From a virus: 38,651 bases of DNA. The DNA is taken from the IMG/VR virus record IMGVR_UViG_3300045241_000022, positions 1-38,651 of that record. One strand, 5' to 3'. A program made the position numbers and the translations under genes. Each line of letters opens with the position of its first letter. Within the stretch, counting starts at the first letter, position 1. This document shows positions 1 through 8,566 of this stretch, piece by piece. A model generated the notes under the pieces. That model saw nothing but the letters and a program-made list of their open reading frames with translations. It was not told the origin of the DNA and searched no databases.

Positions 1-39
1 CTCAACTTTTACACACACCGCGCAGCGTGACCCTCGGTA

Positions 40-82
40 CTGACTGATGCGTCAGTTGGCGTCCCACGACGTGAAACGAGAT
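40..82. promoter_or_regulatory. Operator-like sites upstream of the terminase operon
   Basis: Positions 66-82 (ACGACGTGAAACGAGAT) match the reverse-strand form of the switch operator at 22318-22334 in 14 of 17 positions and end 5 bases before the terminase small subunit ATG. Positions 45-54 (TGATGCGTCA) are identical to ten bases of the second switch operator (22440-22449) and lie inside a short palindrome CTGAC-N6-GTCAG at 40-55. I infer repressor binding here; no clear -10/-35 pair could be assigned. Confidence 0.5.
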
Positions 83-87
83 CCCAC

Positions 88-468
88 ATGAGCGACAACG
101 CCGGGGCGCTCGAGCGGATGTTGGCGACGCTGAGTTTGGAGCCGGCTGACGCCGCGCTGGTCGAGCTCGCTCGCACTGCCGCTCGGGCGCTCGACGATGA
201 AGAGGTCGCGGCTCCGCTGGTGCGCGAGTACGCCGGTCTGCTCACGAAGCTTCGAGAGGCGGACGCCGGTGCCGACGAAGACGGTCAACGATTCGCGGCA
301 GCAGTGTCAGCCCCGGTTCGCAACCTCGATGACGCCCGGCCGGGCAAGCCTCGGCGCGGCAGCCGCAGCGGTGGCGGAGGAGTTGGGGCAGCCGCTGATG
401 CCGTGGCAACGGCTGGTGGCGGACGTCGGCCTCGAGCTGACGGAGGACGGTCGCCCCGCGTTTCGTGA
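88..468 (+). CDS. Terminase small subunit-like protein
   Basis: This 126-residue protein has an acidic, helix-rich N-terminal part (about residues 1-78) of the kind found in short small terminase subunits of actinobacterial siphoviruses. Such subunits recognise the packaging site and deliver the DNA end to the large subunit. It is the first gene after the genome left end and lies directly before the large subunit. The last 45 or so residues are Gly/Arg-rich and are read from DNA that also encodes the start of the large subunit in another frame, so they probably carry little conserved sequence. No strong ribosome binding site precedes the ATG. The assignment rests on position and composition rather than a diagnostic motif. 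Confidence 0.6.
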   Translation: MSDNAGALERMLATLSLEPADAALVELARTAARALDDEEVAAPLVREYAGLLTKLREADAGADEDGQRFAAAVSAPVRNLDDARPGKPRRGSRSGGGGVGAAADAVATAGGGRRPRADGGRSPRVS

Positions 469-1678
469 AGTGATGCTGACCGTTCCCCGCCAGTCCGGCA
501 AGACTCACGGTCTGCTGGTGGTGAAGGTCCAGCGGGCGCTTGGCTGGTCGACACCGCAACGCATTCTCTACAGCGCGCAGACCGGCAACGACGCCCGCAA
601 GAAGCTCGTCGAGGACTGGTCCCCGGTGCTGGAGCGTTCCCGTCGCTCGCTCGGCATCACGCGCATCCTCCGTGGCATGGGTAATGAGTCCGTCGAGTTC
701 CGCAACGGCTCACGGATCGTGCTCCTCGCCTCGTCGGAGGATTCCGGTCACGGCAAAACGGTGGACCTGGCAGTCCACGACGAGATCTTCGCCGACACCG
801 ACAACCGTCGGGAGCAGGCCACGATCCCGGCGATGGCTACGAAGCCGTCGGCGCAGATGTGGCTGGCCTCCACGATGGGCACTGACGAGTCCGTCTTCCT
901 GAACCGCAAGGTCGACGTCGGCCGGATGGCTGCCGAGCGTGGCCAGACGACTGGGATGGCCTACTTCGAGTGGTCGGCGCCGGAAGACGCGGACATCGAC
1001 GACCCCGAGACGTGGTACGGCTGCATGCCGGCTCTCGGCCACACGATCAACGAGGAAGTCGTCCGCCATGCGCGGCAGACGATGACCGAAGGCGAGTTTC
1101 GGCGGGCGTTCCTCAATCAGCGGACTCACTCCGACGAGCGGGTCATCTCCGCTGCGGTGTGGGACGCGGTGAACGACGACAAGGCCGGCGCCGGTGCGCT
1201 GCCCTGCGTCGGGATAGACGTCAACCCGGAGCGGTCTGCCGCGGCGGTGGCGATGGCGGGTGCGGGAACGGTCGAGCTCGTCGAGCATCGGCCGGGAGTT
1301 GGTTGGTTGGTGGAACGGGCGGCGGGGATCGCGAAGCGCTGGCGCGCTCCGATCCTCGTCGATCCGTACGGCCCGGCTGGCCTGTTCATCCCCGACCTGG
1401 AAGACCAGGGCGCGCGGGTGGTGCCGGTCGGCGGTAACGACATGGCGCAGGCGTGCGGAGCGTTCTACGACGACATTGCCCAGTCGGCGATCGTCATCCG
1501 TCGGGCTCTCCCGCTCGATGTGGCGGTGGCGGCAGCCCGCAAGGGATCGAAGGGCGACGCCTGGGTGTGGGCTCGCAAGACGCCCACCGAGGACGTGTCA
1601 CCGCTGGTGGCCGTCACCCTCGCTTGGTGGGGTCAGCGCAACGAGATGAACCGGGGAGCGGCACATCAGGTTTGGTGA
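269..1678 (+). CDS. terL: Terminase large subunit
   Basis: This is the ATPase/nuclease motor that packages DNA into the prohead. From the GTG at 269 the protein has 469 residues. A Walker A-type segment (PRQSGKT) lies near residues 72-78, a Walker B acidic pair (HDE) at 171-172, and the nuclease domain begins with an Asp at about 317 (GIDVNPE). I prefer GTG 269 over the upstream ATG at 197 for two reasons: GAGAGG stands 9 bases before it, and the residues before it look like an out-of-frame reading of the small subunit. The resulting overlap with the small subunit is 200 bases, unusually long. The portal gene follows after 12 bases. Confidence 0.93.
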   Translation: MPTKTVNDSRQQCQPRFATSMTPGRASLGAAAAAVAEELGQPLMPWQRLVADVGLELTEDGRPAFREVMLTVPRQSGKTHGLLVVKVQRALGWSTPQRILYSAQTGNDARKKLVEDWSPVLERSRRSLGITRILRGMGNESVEFRNGSRIVLLASSEDSGHGKTVDLAVHDEIFADTDNRREQATIPAMATKPSAQMWLASTMGTDESVFLNRKVDVGRMAAERGQTTGMAYFEWSAPEDADIDDPETWYGCMPALGHTINEEVVRHARQTMTEGEFRRAFLNQRTHSDERVISAAVWDAVNDDKAGAGALPCVGIDVNPERSAAAVAMAGAGTVELVEHRPGVGWLVERAAGIAKRWRAPILVDPYGPAGLFIPDLEDQGARVVPVGGNDMAQACGAFYDDIAQSAIVIRRALPLDVAVAAARKGSKGDAWVWARKTPTEDVSPLVAVTLAWWGQRNEMNRGAAHQVW

Positions 1679-1690
1679 GGAGTTTCGCCG

Positions 1691-2956
1691 ATGGAGAAAT
1701 CACGTTGGCGTCGCCTCGCTGAGAAGATGGCACCGGCGGCATTCCCTGGAGAGCAACGTGTCGCATCACTAGGGAACCTGCAGTGGATCATCGACGACCG
1801 TGGCGGGTTCCGTACCGCAGGGCAGCTCGTCACCCCCGATTCCGCGATGCGGTTGTCGACGGTCTGGGGTTGCGTCGCTTTCCTCGCTGACATCGTGGGC
1901 GGCCTGCCGCTCGAGGTGTGGCGCCGGACGGCTGACGGGACGAAGCAGGCGGTCGACCCGCTGCCCCAGTTTCTCCAGTCGCCCTCCGCAATCGTCCCCG
2001 TCGAGGTGTGGCGCTACCAGATGATGCAGTCGCTGCTGTTGCGTGGCAACTGCTATGGGCTCATCACGGCCTTTGATGCTGCCGGCTGGCCGGCGACGTG
2101 CGAGATCGTGAACCCCGACAACGTCCAGGTCCATCAGACCAACCAGCTTGCCCCGCCGACCTACCGCATCTCGAACGTGCCGGTCCCGTCAGAGAACATC
2201 TTGCACATCGCGGCGTGGACGCCGCCCGGTTCCGCGCAGGGCATGTCACCGATCGACTATGCCCGCCGCACCATCGGCATGGGTCTCGCCGCCTCACAGT
2301 ACGCCTCTGACTGGTACAACTCCGACGGGCATCCCACGGCGATCCTCAAGTCAGACAAGAGTCTCGACGACGAAGACGCCAAGGTCATCAAGGCCCGGTT
2401 CAAGGCTGCGGTCGCCGGTGACCAGCTCGCCGTGCTCGGCCAGGATCTCAACTACACGTCGATCCAGATCTCGCCGGCTGAATCCCAGTTCCTCGATGCC
2501 ATGAACGCGACCGGCGCTGACGTGTGCCGCTTCTTCCGCGTCCCACCGGAGTACATGGGCATCGGGATCTCCGGCCAGTCGATCACCTACGCCAACGCTG
2601 AGCAGCGCCAGCTCGACTTCCTGGTTCTTACCGTCCAGTGGTGGATCAGGCGCATCGAAGCTGCGCTGACGCGGCTGCGTCCTCGGCCGCAGTTCGTGAA
2701 GATCCAGACCGACGACCTGTTGCGTGTCGACCAGATGACCCGAGTGCAGACCAACGCGCTGCTCATCCGGTCCGGTCAACGCAACGTCGACGAGATTCGC
2801 CACACCGACGACCTGGCCCCGATCCCCGACGACCAGGGCCAGCGGTACTTGTGGCCTCCGTACGCGGTGAAGGAAGAGGCCACCGCTCCCACCGAGGGAC
2901 CGGCACCCGATCCTGTCGCCGATCCCGAAGCGTCCCCCGCGGGAGTCAAGCCATGA
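1691..2956 (+). CDS. Portal protein (HK97 family)
   Basis: The 421-residue protein matches the HK97-type portal family. It forms the dodecameric ring at one capsid vertex through which DNA is packaged and the tail attached. It has the typical N-terminal segment (a small basic start, then a region around 'STVWGCVAFLADIVGGLPLE'), a central domain ending near 'GQSITYANAEQRQLDFL', and a variable Pro/Glu-rich C-terminus. AGGAG at 1678-1682 sits 8 bases before the ATG. Its stop overlaps the protease start as ATGA (2953-2956), indicating translational coupling. Family assignment is firm. Confidence 0.93.
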   Translation: MEKSRWRRLAEKMAPAAFPGEQRVASLGNLQWIIDDRGGFRTAGQLVTPDSAMRLSTVWGCVAFLADIVGGLPLEVWRRTADGTKQAVDPLPQFLQSPSAIVPVEVWRYQMMQSLLLRGNCYGLITAFDAAGWPATCEIVNPDNVQVHQTNQLAPPTYRISNVPVPSENILHIAAWTPPGSAQGMSPIDYARRTIGMGLAASQYASDWYNSDGHPTAILKSDKSLDDEDAKVIKARFKAAVAGDQLAVLGQDLNYTSIQISPAESQFLDAMNATGADVCRFFRVPPEYMGIGISGQSITYANAEQRQLDFLVLTVQWWIRRIEAALTRLRPRPQFVKIQTDDLLRVDQMTRVQTNALLIRSGQRNVDEIRHTDDLAPIPDDQGQRYLWPPYAVKEEATAPTEGPAPDPVADPEASPAGVKP

Positions 2957-3663
2957 GAGATCGAACCAACCTGCCCGAAGAGGTGCGCGCCCGACTGGAC
3001 GCGAACCATGTCGATCTCGAAGTGGAACGGCTCGCGGTGACGCGGGGCGCCGAACTGCTCGAGTGCCGCGTCCTCGCCGGCAAGCTTGAGGTTCGCAAGA
3101 ACGCCGAAGGTGCCTTCGGATTGACGGGCTACGCCTCGGTGACCGACGTCGCCTACCCCGTCATGGGCGGCTCGAGCTCGGCCTACGGGTGGGACGAGAC
3201 GATCACCTCCGGCGCCTTCGCCAAGGCATTGCAGGAACGTGACAACACGTTCCTACTCATCAACCACGACTCGGACACCGCCGCCGGCATCCCGCTCGCC
3301 TCGACCAAGTCAGGCACGCTCGCCCTCGTCGAGGACGACATCGGTCTGCTATGGGACGCTCCCAGCCTCGACGTGGCTCGCAACGACGTCTTCAACCTCC
3401 GCTCGGCTACCGAGCAAGAGGTCATGGACGCCTGCTCGTTCGCCTTCCGCGTCACTCGCCAAGAGTGGAACGACGACAAGACCGAGCGGACGATCCGCGA
3501 AGTTCGCCTCTACGACGTGTCCGTCGTTGTCTACCCGGCCAACCCGGCCGCATCCTTCGTACCCCGCAGCGCCGAACCCAAGGTTCAGGCCAGCAGCGGT
3601 CTAGATGTCTCGTATGCGGCAGCCGTCGCAGCGAGCCTGCGCCACAAGCGCATCCCGGCCTGA
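2953..3663 (+). CDS. Prohead maturation protease (HK97/U35-like)
   Basis: This 236-residue serine protease would trim the capsid protein N-terminal scaffold during prohead maturation. The expected catalytic pieces are visible: His105 in an INHD motif and Ser162 in an ACSFAF motif, with the usual spacing, and a conserved 'GYASV' strand near residue 59. The start at 2953 is chosen because ATG overlaps the portal stop as ATGA; the open frame extends further upstream, but only as a shadow of portal. The position between portal and major capsid protein is standard. A 127-base non-coding gap follows, holding only the capsid ribosome binding site. Confidence 0.92.
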   Translation: MRDRTNLPEEVRARLDANHVDLEVERLAVTRGAELLECRVLAGKLEVRKNAEGAFGLTGYASVTDVAYPVMGGSSSAYGWDETITSGAFAKALQERDNTFLLINHDSDTAAGIPLASTKSGTLALVEDDIGLLWDAPSLDVARNDVFNLRSATEQEVMDACSFAFRVTRQEWNDDKTERTIREVRLYDVSVVVYPANPAASFVPRSAEPKVQASSGLDVSYAAAVAASLRHKRIPA

Positions 3664-3790
3664 CGCCGCCCACCACGCCGGAACCTGAACCACCACCCGC
3701 CTGAGGGCGCGCCGGAGTTCACGGTCACCACCTGGCAGGCACCTCGCGCCGTCACCCAATTCCCCCCTGTGACGACTCAAGGAGTCCCCC

Positions 3791-5218
3791 ATGTCCGCAC
3801 TTCTGGACGACCTCCGCGCCTCCATCGCTGCCGCGCTCGAGGCCCGCGCCAAGTACCAGGACGAGCTCGACGCCATCGTGGCGTCCGCCGAGGCCCGGTC
3901 CGACAAGAACCTGACCGAAGCCGAGTCGGAGAAGTTCTCCGAGCTTCGTTCCACGCTCATCAAGACCGACGCCGAACTGGCCGAGGCCGCGCAGCGCGCC
4001 GACGCCCTCGCCGACGACGAGGTCCGGGCGAAGAACGCCGCCGACCTCGCCGCCAAGTTCCCGACCGCTCCTGCCGCCCCGACGGGCGGTGCCGTGGTCA
4101 CCCGCGGCGAGCGCACCTACAACCCCGACGACGCCCGCAACGGTCAGTCGTTCATGGCCGACGTCATTGCCAAGTTCATCGACAACGACTTCGGTGCCGG
4201 CCAGCGTCTCGACCAGCACATGCAGGAAGAGCGCATCGAGAACCGGGCACCGCAACAGCGTGAGTCCCGCGCCACGAACACCGGCGCCTTCGCCGGCCTG
4301 ACCGTCCCGCAGTACCTGACGGACATGGTCGCCCCGCTGGCCCGAGCGATGCGGCCCCTCGTCGACATCTGCAACATGCACCCGCTGCCCTCGACGGGCA
4401 TGACGGTCAACATCTCCCGGATCACCACCGGCACCTCCGCTGACGTCCAGTCCTCGGAGAACTCCGCCGTGTCCGAGACCGACGCAGACGACACCCTGCT
4501 GACCGTCAACATCAACACGATCGCCGGCCAGCAGACCATCTCCCGGCAGGCCATCGACCGTTCCATCGGCGCCGACGCGATCACGCTGCAGGACCTGCAG
4601 CGGGCCTACTGGACCAAGCTGGACTCGCAGCTCCTGAACGGCTCCGGTTCCGCCGGCCAGCATCAGGGTCTCGACACGCTCACCGGCCGCATCGACGTCA
4701 CCTACAACGACGGCTCGCCGACGATCCTCGAGGCATACCCCAACATCTTCAACCTGATCAGCCAGGTCCAGTCCGGTGTGTTCATGGGCGTCAACGCGCT
4801 CCTCATGGCGCCTCGCCGGTTCTGGTGGTTCGCCAACGCCGTTGGCACGTCGTTCCCGTTCATGCAGATCCTCCCCGGCGCCGTGCAGCAGATGCCCGGT
4901 CGCGTCGACACCGACGGCTACGGGCAGGGTCCGTCGGGCGTCCTCGCCGGGCTCCCGGTGTACGTCGACGGCAACGTGTCGCTGACGTCGGGCGCCGGTG
5001 CGGAAGACCGCATCTGGGGTGTGACGACCGATGAGCTCCACCTCTGGATGGATTCGTCGGCGCCGCTGCTGATCCGTGCCGAGCAGACCAAGGCCGCCAA
5101 CCTCGGCGTCCTCCTGGTGCTCTACGGGTACTCCGCCTTCACGGCGGGTCGCTACCCCGGAGCCCACGGCAACATCCGCGGCACCGGCCTCACGACCCCG
5201 ACCTTCGTCGGCTCCTGA
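3791..5218 (+). CDS. Major capsid protein (HK97 fold)
   Basis: This is the 475-residue shell subunit. Residues 1 to about 90 are charged, Ala/Glu/Lys-rich and predicted coiled coil, the typical HK97 scaffolding (delta) domain fused to the capsid protein. The upstream protease would be expected to remove it; the exact cleavage site cannot be read from the sequence. The rest matches the Phage_capsid family, including the segment 'LQRAYWTKLDSQLLNGSG' and the C-terminal part with the conserved 'RAEQTKAANLGVLL' region. AAGGAG (3779-3784) lies 6 bases before the ATG. A strong hairpin follows the stop codon. Confidence 0.95.
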   Translation: MSALLDDLRASIAAALEARAKYQDELDAIVASAEARSDKNLTEAESEKFSELRSTLIKTDAELAEAAQRADALADDEVRAKNAADLAAKFPTAPAAPTGGAVVTRGERTYNPDDARNGQSFMADVIAKFIDNDFGAGQRLDQHMQEERIENRAPQQRESRATNTGAFAGLTVPQYLTDMVAPLARAMRPLVDICNMHPLPSTGMTVNISRITTGTSADVQSSENSAVSETDADDTLLTVNINTIAGQQTISRQAIDRSIGADAITLQDLQRAYWTKLDSQLLNGSGSAGQHQGLDTLTGRIDVTYNDGSPTILEAYPNIFNLISQVQSGVFMGVNALLMAPRRFWWFANAVGTSFPFMQILPGAVQQMPGRVDTDGYGQGPSGVLAGLPVYVDGNVSLTSGAGAEDRIWGVTTDELHLWMDSSAPLLIRAEQTKAANLGVLLVLYGYSAFTAGRYPGAHGNIRGTGLTTPTFVGS

Positions 5219-5230
5219 TCCATCTGGTCT

Positions 5231-5263
5231 GTTCCGGGGGGAGGGGTTCTCTCCCCCCGGAAC
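5231..5263 (+). terminator. Perfect 13-bp hairpin after the capsid gene
   Basis: GTTCCGGGGGGAG at 5231-5243 pairs fully with CTCCCCCCGGAAC at 5251-5263 across a 7-base loop. No T-run follows, so this may be a partial terminator/attenuator or an mRNA-stabilising hairpin that helps keep capsid mRNA in excess over downstream genes. Confidence 0.6.
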
Positions 5264-5284
5264 CCCACCCTCCTAGGAGAACTC

Positions 5285-5854
5285 ATGACGAAGCGATCCG
5301 GCGACTACTACAGCTCGCTCTACATCCTCCAGGGTGTCGGGCTCAACTCGCCGCTCTACGAGACGACCCCCCGCAGTGCGGGCATCGGCACCGACAACGC
5401 CATCGCGGCGACTGGCGTCGAACTGGCGGTTGCCATCGCCATCCCCGACCCCGGCACGCTGGTCACGACGATCTCGTTCGTCGTTGGCGCCACCGCGGCG
5501 GGCAGCCCGACGGCCGGCTATGTCGTGCTGCGGGATTCGACCGGCGCCAAGCTGGTCCAGTCCGCCGACTTCGGTTCGACGGCGCGGGCGGCGAACACCG
5601 CCTACAACATCGCGGTGACGACGCCGTATCTGGTGACGTCGCCCGGTCTCTACTACATCGGGATCAGCTTCACCGCCAGCACCGTCCCGACGTTGCGAGG
5701 CATCACCAACGGTAACGCGGCCGTGAACGGTGCTCTCGGGCTGTCCATGCCGATCCTGGCCCAGTCTCACGGCTCGGCCGTGGGTGCGACGGCCCCCGCG
5801 ACGGTGGCGACCCCGACGACGGTGGCAACGATCCCGTGGCTGGCCGTGTCATGA
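5285..5854 (+). CDS. Putative virion decoration/structural protein
   Basis: A 189-residue Thr/Ala/Gly/Val-rich protein with beta-strand character and no recognised domain. It sits directly after the capsid gene and its hairpin, a common place for head decoration or head-fibre proteins in actinobacterial siphoviruses. GGAG at 5276-5279 serves the ATG. Its stop overlaps the next start as ATGA. The similarity in composition to the small virion proteins at 13486 and 17043 supports a structural role, but function is inferred from position only. Confidence 0.6.
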   Translation: MTKRSGDYYSSLYILQGVGLNSPLYETTPRSAGIGTDNAIAATGVELAVAIAIPDPGTLVTTISFVVGATAAGSPTAGYVVLRDSTGAKLVQSADFGSTARAANTAYNIAVTTPYLVTSPGLYYIGISFTASTVPTLRGITNGNAAVNGALGLSMPILAQSHGSAVGATAPATVATPTTVATIPWLAVS

Positions 5855-6057
5855 CCGACCGCACCGAGATCGCCGCCCTGCTCGACGAGCGCGCCGCCCA
5901 GGAGAAGCGCGGCAACAAGGCCCGCTTGGCCGAGATCGACCGCGTACTGGCCGAGGCCGGCTACGAGGACGCTCCGGTGGAAGCCGCCGTGGTCGACGCG
6001 CCTGAGAAGGCCGTCAACGATGGCCCGCGGAAGCGTGGGTCGGCGAGGCCGAAGTAA
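5851..6057 (+). CDS. Small conserved head-region protein
   Basis: A 68-residue charged protein. Its first 40 residues form a likely helical hairpin (pattern ALLDERAAQEKRGNKARLAEID), like the short proteins that often stand between the capsid and connector genes in actinophages; their function is not known to me. The ATG at 5851 is favoured over an upstream one (5836) because it overlaps the preceding stop as ATGA. Its own TAA overlaps the next ATG (TAATG at 6055-6059). Confidence 0.72.
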   Translation: MTDRTEIAALLDERAAQEKRGNKARLAEIDRVLAEAGYEDAPVEAAVVDAPEKAVNDGPRKRGSARPK

Positions 6058-6938
6058 TGGGAACCGCGCTGCCGGTCGCGGACCAGCGTGTCCTGGCTGG
6101 CGTCGCGGCAACCATCAACGTCTCCCTCGTCGATCAAGATGGCGTGGCCGCCGCCGCGGTCGGGACGATCACCGTCACGATCACCCGCGCTGACGGCACC
6201 GTCATCGCTACCGGCCGCTCCACCAGCGCCGGCACCGGTACTGGGGCTTTCACCGCGGCCCTGACGGCGACGGAGACGGCCAGCCTTGACACCCTGACCT
6301 GTTCATGGCTTGACGGTGGCGTGGCTCGTCTGACGACCGTCGTCGAGGTTGTCGGCGGCTACTGGTTCTCTGTCGCTGATGCCCGCAGCGCGGAGGGGTC
6401 CCTACAGGACACCAGCAAGTACCCCACGGCAGCCATCGTGGCGGTCCGCCGCTACGTAGAGGACGAGTTCGAGCGGATCATGGGCGTCGCGGGCGTACCC
6501 CGCTACCGGCGGCTCAGTATCCGAGGCTCCAACCGCAGTGACCTCGTCCTGCCCGATGTCGCCATCCGGGCGCTGCGTGAGGTCACCATCTACGACGGAA
6601 CCACCTTCTCCGTCTCGGAGCGCGCCGCGCTGATACAACGCGACGAAGGCGTCCTCACGATGGTCGGTTCCAACTGGCCGACATGGGATGTCACCGTCGG
6701 CTACGAGCACGGTCTCGACCGGCCTCCCGGCAACGGGAAGGCAATGGCGATCCGCCGTGCCCGGCGTCTCCTCAACCAGGCCCGTTCACCCCTTCCGGAT
6801 GACGTGCAATCCATGCGATTCGTCATGCAGGACGGCCAGACCATCGGCTTGAACACGGCCGGCAAGTGGCGCACCGGTGACGACGTCATCGACTCCTATC
6901 TCGCCTCGTTCGGTCGGCGCACGCCGGGTGTCGGCTGA
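6057..6938 (+). CDS. Head-tail connector with N-terminal Ig-like region
   Basis: This 293-residue protein appears to be a fusion. Residues 1 to about 100 are Thr/Val-rich with alternating strands (LAGVAATINVSLVDQDG), suggestive of an immunoglobulin-like fold. Residues about 115-285 resemble the helical head-tail adaptor family (gp6/gp15-type) that docks onto the portal, with an 'AIVAVRRYVEDEFERIMG' helix and a later 'KAMAIRRARRLLNQ' helix. It follows the capsid block and precedes the tail terminator candidate, as expected for a connector. The Ig-like call is by pattern only. Confidence 0.7.
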   Translation: MGTALPVADQRVLAGVAATINVSLVDQDGVAAAAVGTITVTITRADGTVIATGRSTSAGTGTGAFTAALTATETASLDTLTCSWLDGGVARLTTVVEVVGGYWFSVADARSAEGSLQDTSKYPTAAIVAVRRYVEDEFERIMGVAGVPRYRRLSIRGSNRSDLVLPDVAIRALREVTIYDGTTFSVSERAALIQRDEGVLTMVGSNWPTWDVTVGYEHGLDRPPGNGKAMAIRRARRLLNQARSPLPDDVQSMRFVMQDGQTIGLNTAGKWRTGDDVIDSYLASFGRRTPGVG

Positions 6939-7429
6939 TGGCGGACCCCACCGTTGCCATCCGCCACCTCGTCAAGCAACGCCTCGTCGACATCCTCACC
7001 GGCGTCGCCGATCAGGTGCCGGTCCAGTACACCCGCGATGACCGCACCGCCGAGGACGAGCGCATCTGGCTCTCCGATTGCCGGACCGTGCTCCATGAGA
7101 TCCCCGTCTTCTCAGGGCCACTGCAGCGCGCTCAGCGGCAGGACAACTTCGAGTTCGACGTTCACATAGAAGCGCGCTCGCCCGGTGCGGATACAGGGTT
7201 CGAGGCCGACACACGAGCCATGGAGCTCGCGGCGCTGGTGGAAGACGCCCTGGCCAGCGCGCCCGGCATCGGCCCTGGGGCCATCCCAGGCTCCCTGATG
7301 CCCGGCGTTCAGTGGGCGCAGATCACCGGATTCGAGGGGCCGAGCCAGACCCCGTTCGCTACACAGCAGCTCGAGGGCTACATGTCCTACGTATCGCTCA
7401 CCGTCGAAGTTCACACCCGCCTCCACTGA
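6938..7429 (+). CDS. Tail terminator-like (neck) protein
   Basis: The 163-residue protein has the profile of tail terminator/completion proteins that cap the tail tube at the neck: an N-terminal helix (IRHLVKQRLVDIL), a DRTAEDERIWL strand region, a 'NFEFDVHIEARSPG' strand and a C-terminal 'YVSLTVEVHTRLH' strand. Its ATG overlaps the connector stop (TGATG). A separate head-closure gene is not obvious between the connector and this gene. Confidence 0.7.
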   Translation: MADPTVAIRHLVKQRLVDILTGVADQVPVQYTRDDRTAEDERIWLSDCRTVLHEIPVFSGPLQRAQRQDNFEFDVHIEARSPGADTGFEADTRAMELAALVEDALASAPGIGPGAIPGSLMPGVQWAQITGFEGPSQTPFATQQLEGYMSYVSLTVEVHTRLH

Positions 7430-7438
7430 GGAGCCATC

Positions 7439-7615
7439 GTGCAGATCCGCCTCATCGAAGTCGGCCCCGGCCGCGAGATCGCAGAGACCGGCCAGTACGT
7501 CGCCACCGGCGACGAGGTCGAGGTCGACGACACGCTCGGCAAGTCCCTGTGTCAGCAGTCCGATGTGTGGGAGGCCGTGAAGGTCACCAAGACCGCCGCC
7601 AAGGCGAAGGAGTAA
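7439..7615 (+). CDS. Small structural-region protein, GTG start
   Basis: A short gene of 58 residues starting at GTG 7439, with GAGGAG at 7428-7433 overlapping the preceding stop codon. The product begins MQIRLIEVGPGREIAETGQY and has a middle 'GDEVEVDDTLGKSL' segment followed by a Lys-rich tail. Small proteins of this pattern commonly precede the tail tube gene in actinophages. It is supported by the ribosome binding site, an exact fit between its neighbours and good coding character. Function unknown. Confidence 0.72.
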   Translation: MQIRLIEVGPGREIAETGQYVATGDEVEVDDTLGKSLCQQSDVWEAVKVTKTAAKAKE

Positions 7616-7618
7616 CCG

Positions 7619-8566
7619 ATGGCCATCCCCTCAGGCATCGCCGCCCAGCTCGGCTTCAAGACCGAGGTCACCTACGGCACGGCCGTCACCGTCGATTCGT
7701 TCATCCCGATCGTCAAGGAGACGATCAAGTTCGACATCGACCGGATCAAGTCGAACGCCATCCGCACCGGTCGCACCGTCCGTGACGCCGTCGACTGGAT
7801 GCCCGGCAAGCAGTTCGCGGCGGGCGGTATCTCGCTCGAGCTCGACAACGTGACGATGCAGAAGCTGTTCACGCATGCCTTCGGCGCCGTAGTCACGACC
7901 GGCAGCAACCCCTACACGCACACCTTCACGCCCACCGACATGACCGCCAAGGGCCTCACCGTCCAGATCGGCCTGCCGTCCACCGATGGCACGGTGCGGA
8001 CCAAGACCTATGCCGGCACCAAGATCAAGAAATTGTCGATCAGCGCCAAGGCCGGCGACCTCGCCATGCTGGACCTGGACGTCGTCGCCCAGTCCGAGGT
8101 CACCAACGTCGGCCTCGCCTCGGCTTCGTTCACCTCCGGCATCAACCCCTACACCTTCATCGAGGGCTCGCTGTCGATCGGTGGCTCGTCCATCGCGTAC
8201 TGCAAGGACGTCAAGTTCGACTTCGAGAACGCGCTGGCTGACGACCGGTTCATGATCGGCGCTGCGACGTTCCTGCAGCCCCTGCAGAACGATCTTCGGG
8301 GCATCACGGGGACGGCGACGCTCGAATTCGCCGACCTCACCCAGTACACCCGCTATGTCGCGGGCACGACCGCGGCGCTGGTCCTCGCCTTCTCGGATGG
8401 GGCGAACTCGCTGACGATCACGCTCAACGTCTTCTTCAACGGCGAGACCCCGACCCTGGACGGGCGCGACATCATCACGCTGCCCCTCGGCTTCGAGGCC
8501 GTCGGTACCACCGACGCGGCGGCCTGCACCGTCGCGATCATCAACACCGACTCCTCCGCGGCATGA
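7619..8566 (+). CDS. Major tail tube protein
   Basis: This 315-residue protein polymerises around the tape measure to form the non-contractile tail tube. It has the typical start for the family (AAQLGFKTEVTYGT), a beta-rich core, and a 'RFMIGAATFLQPLQND' segment seen in siphovirus tail tube proteins. AAGGAG at 7607-7612 precedes the ATG. The stop overlaps the next start (ATGA, 8563-8566), coupling it to the tail assembly chaperone, which is the standard order. Confidence 0.88.
   Translation: MAIPSGIAAQLGFKTEVTYGTAVTVDSFIPIVKETIKFDIDRIKSNAIRTGRTVRDAVDWMPGKQFAAGGISLELDNVTMQKLFTHAFGAVVTTGSNPYTHTFTPTDMTAKGLTVQIGLPSTDGTVRTKTYAGTKIKKLSISAKAGDLAMLDLDVVAQSEVTNVGLASASFTSGINPYTFIEGSLSIGGSSIAYCKDVKFDFENALADDRFMIGAATFLQPLQNDLRGITGTATLEFADLTQYTRYVAGTTAALVLAFSDGANSLTITLNVFFNGETPTLDGRDIITLPLGFEAVGTTDAAACTVAIINTDSSAA

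Noticed and set aside
3752-5167. Long minus-strand open frame (471 codons) across the capsid gene
   Set aside because: It is a mirror of the strongly biased GC-rich codon use of the major capsid gene, is rich in Gly, Val and Arg without domain pattern, and has no start signal.
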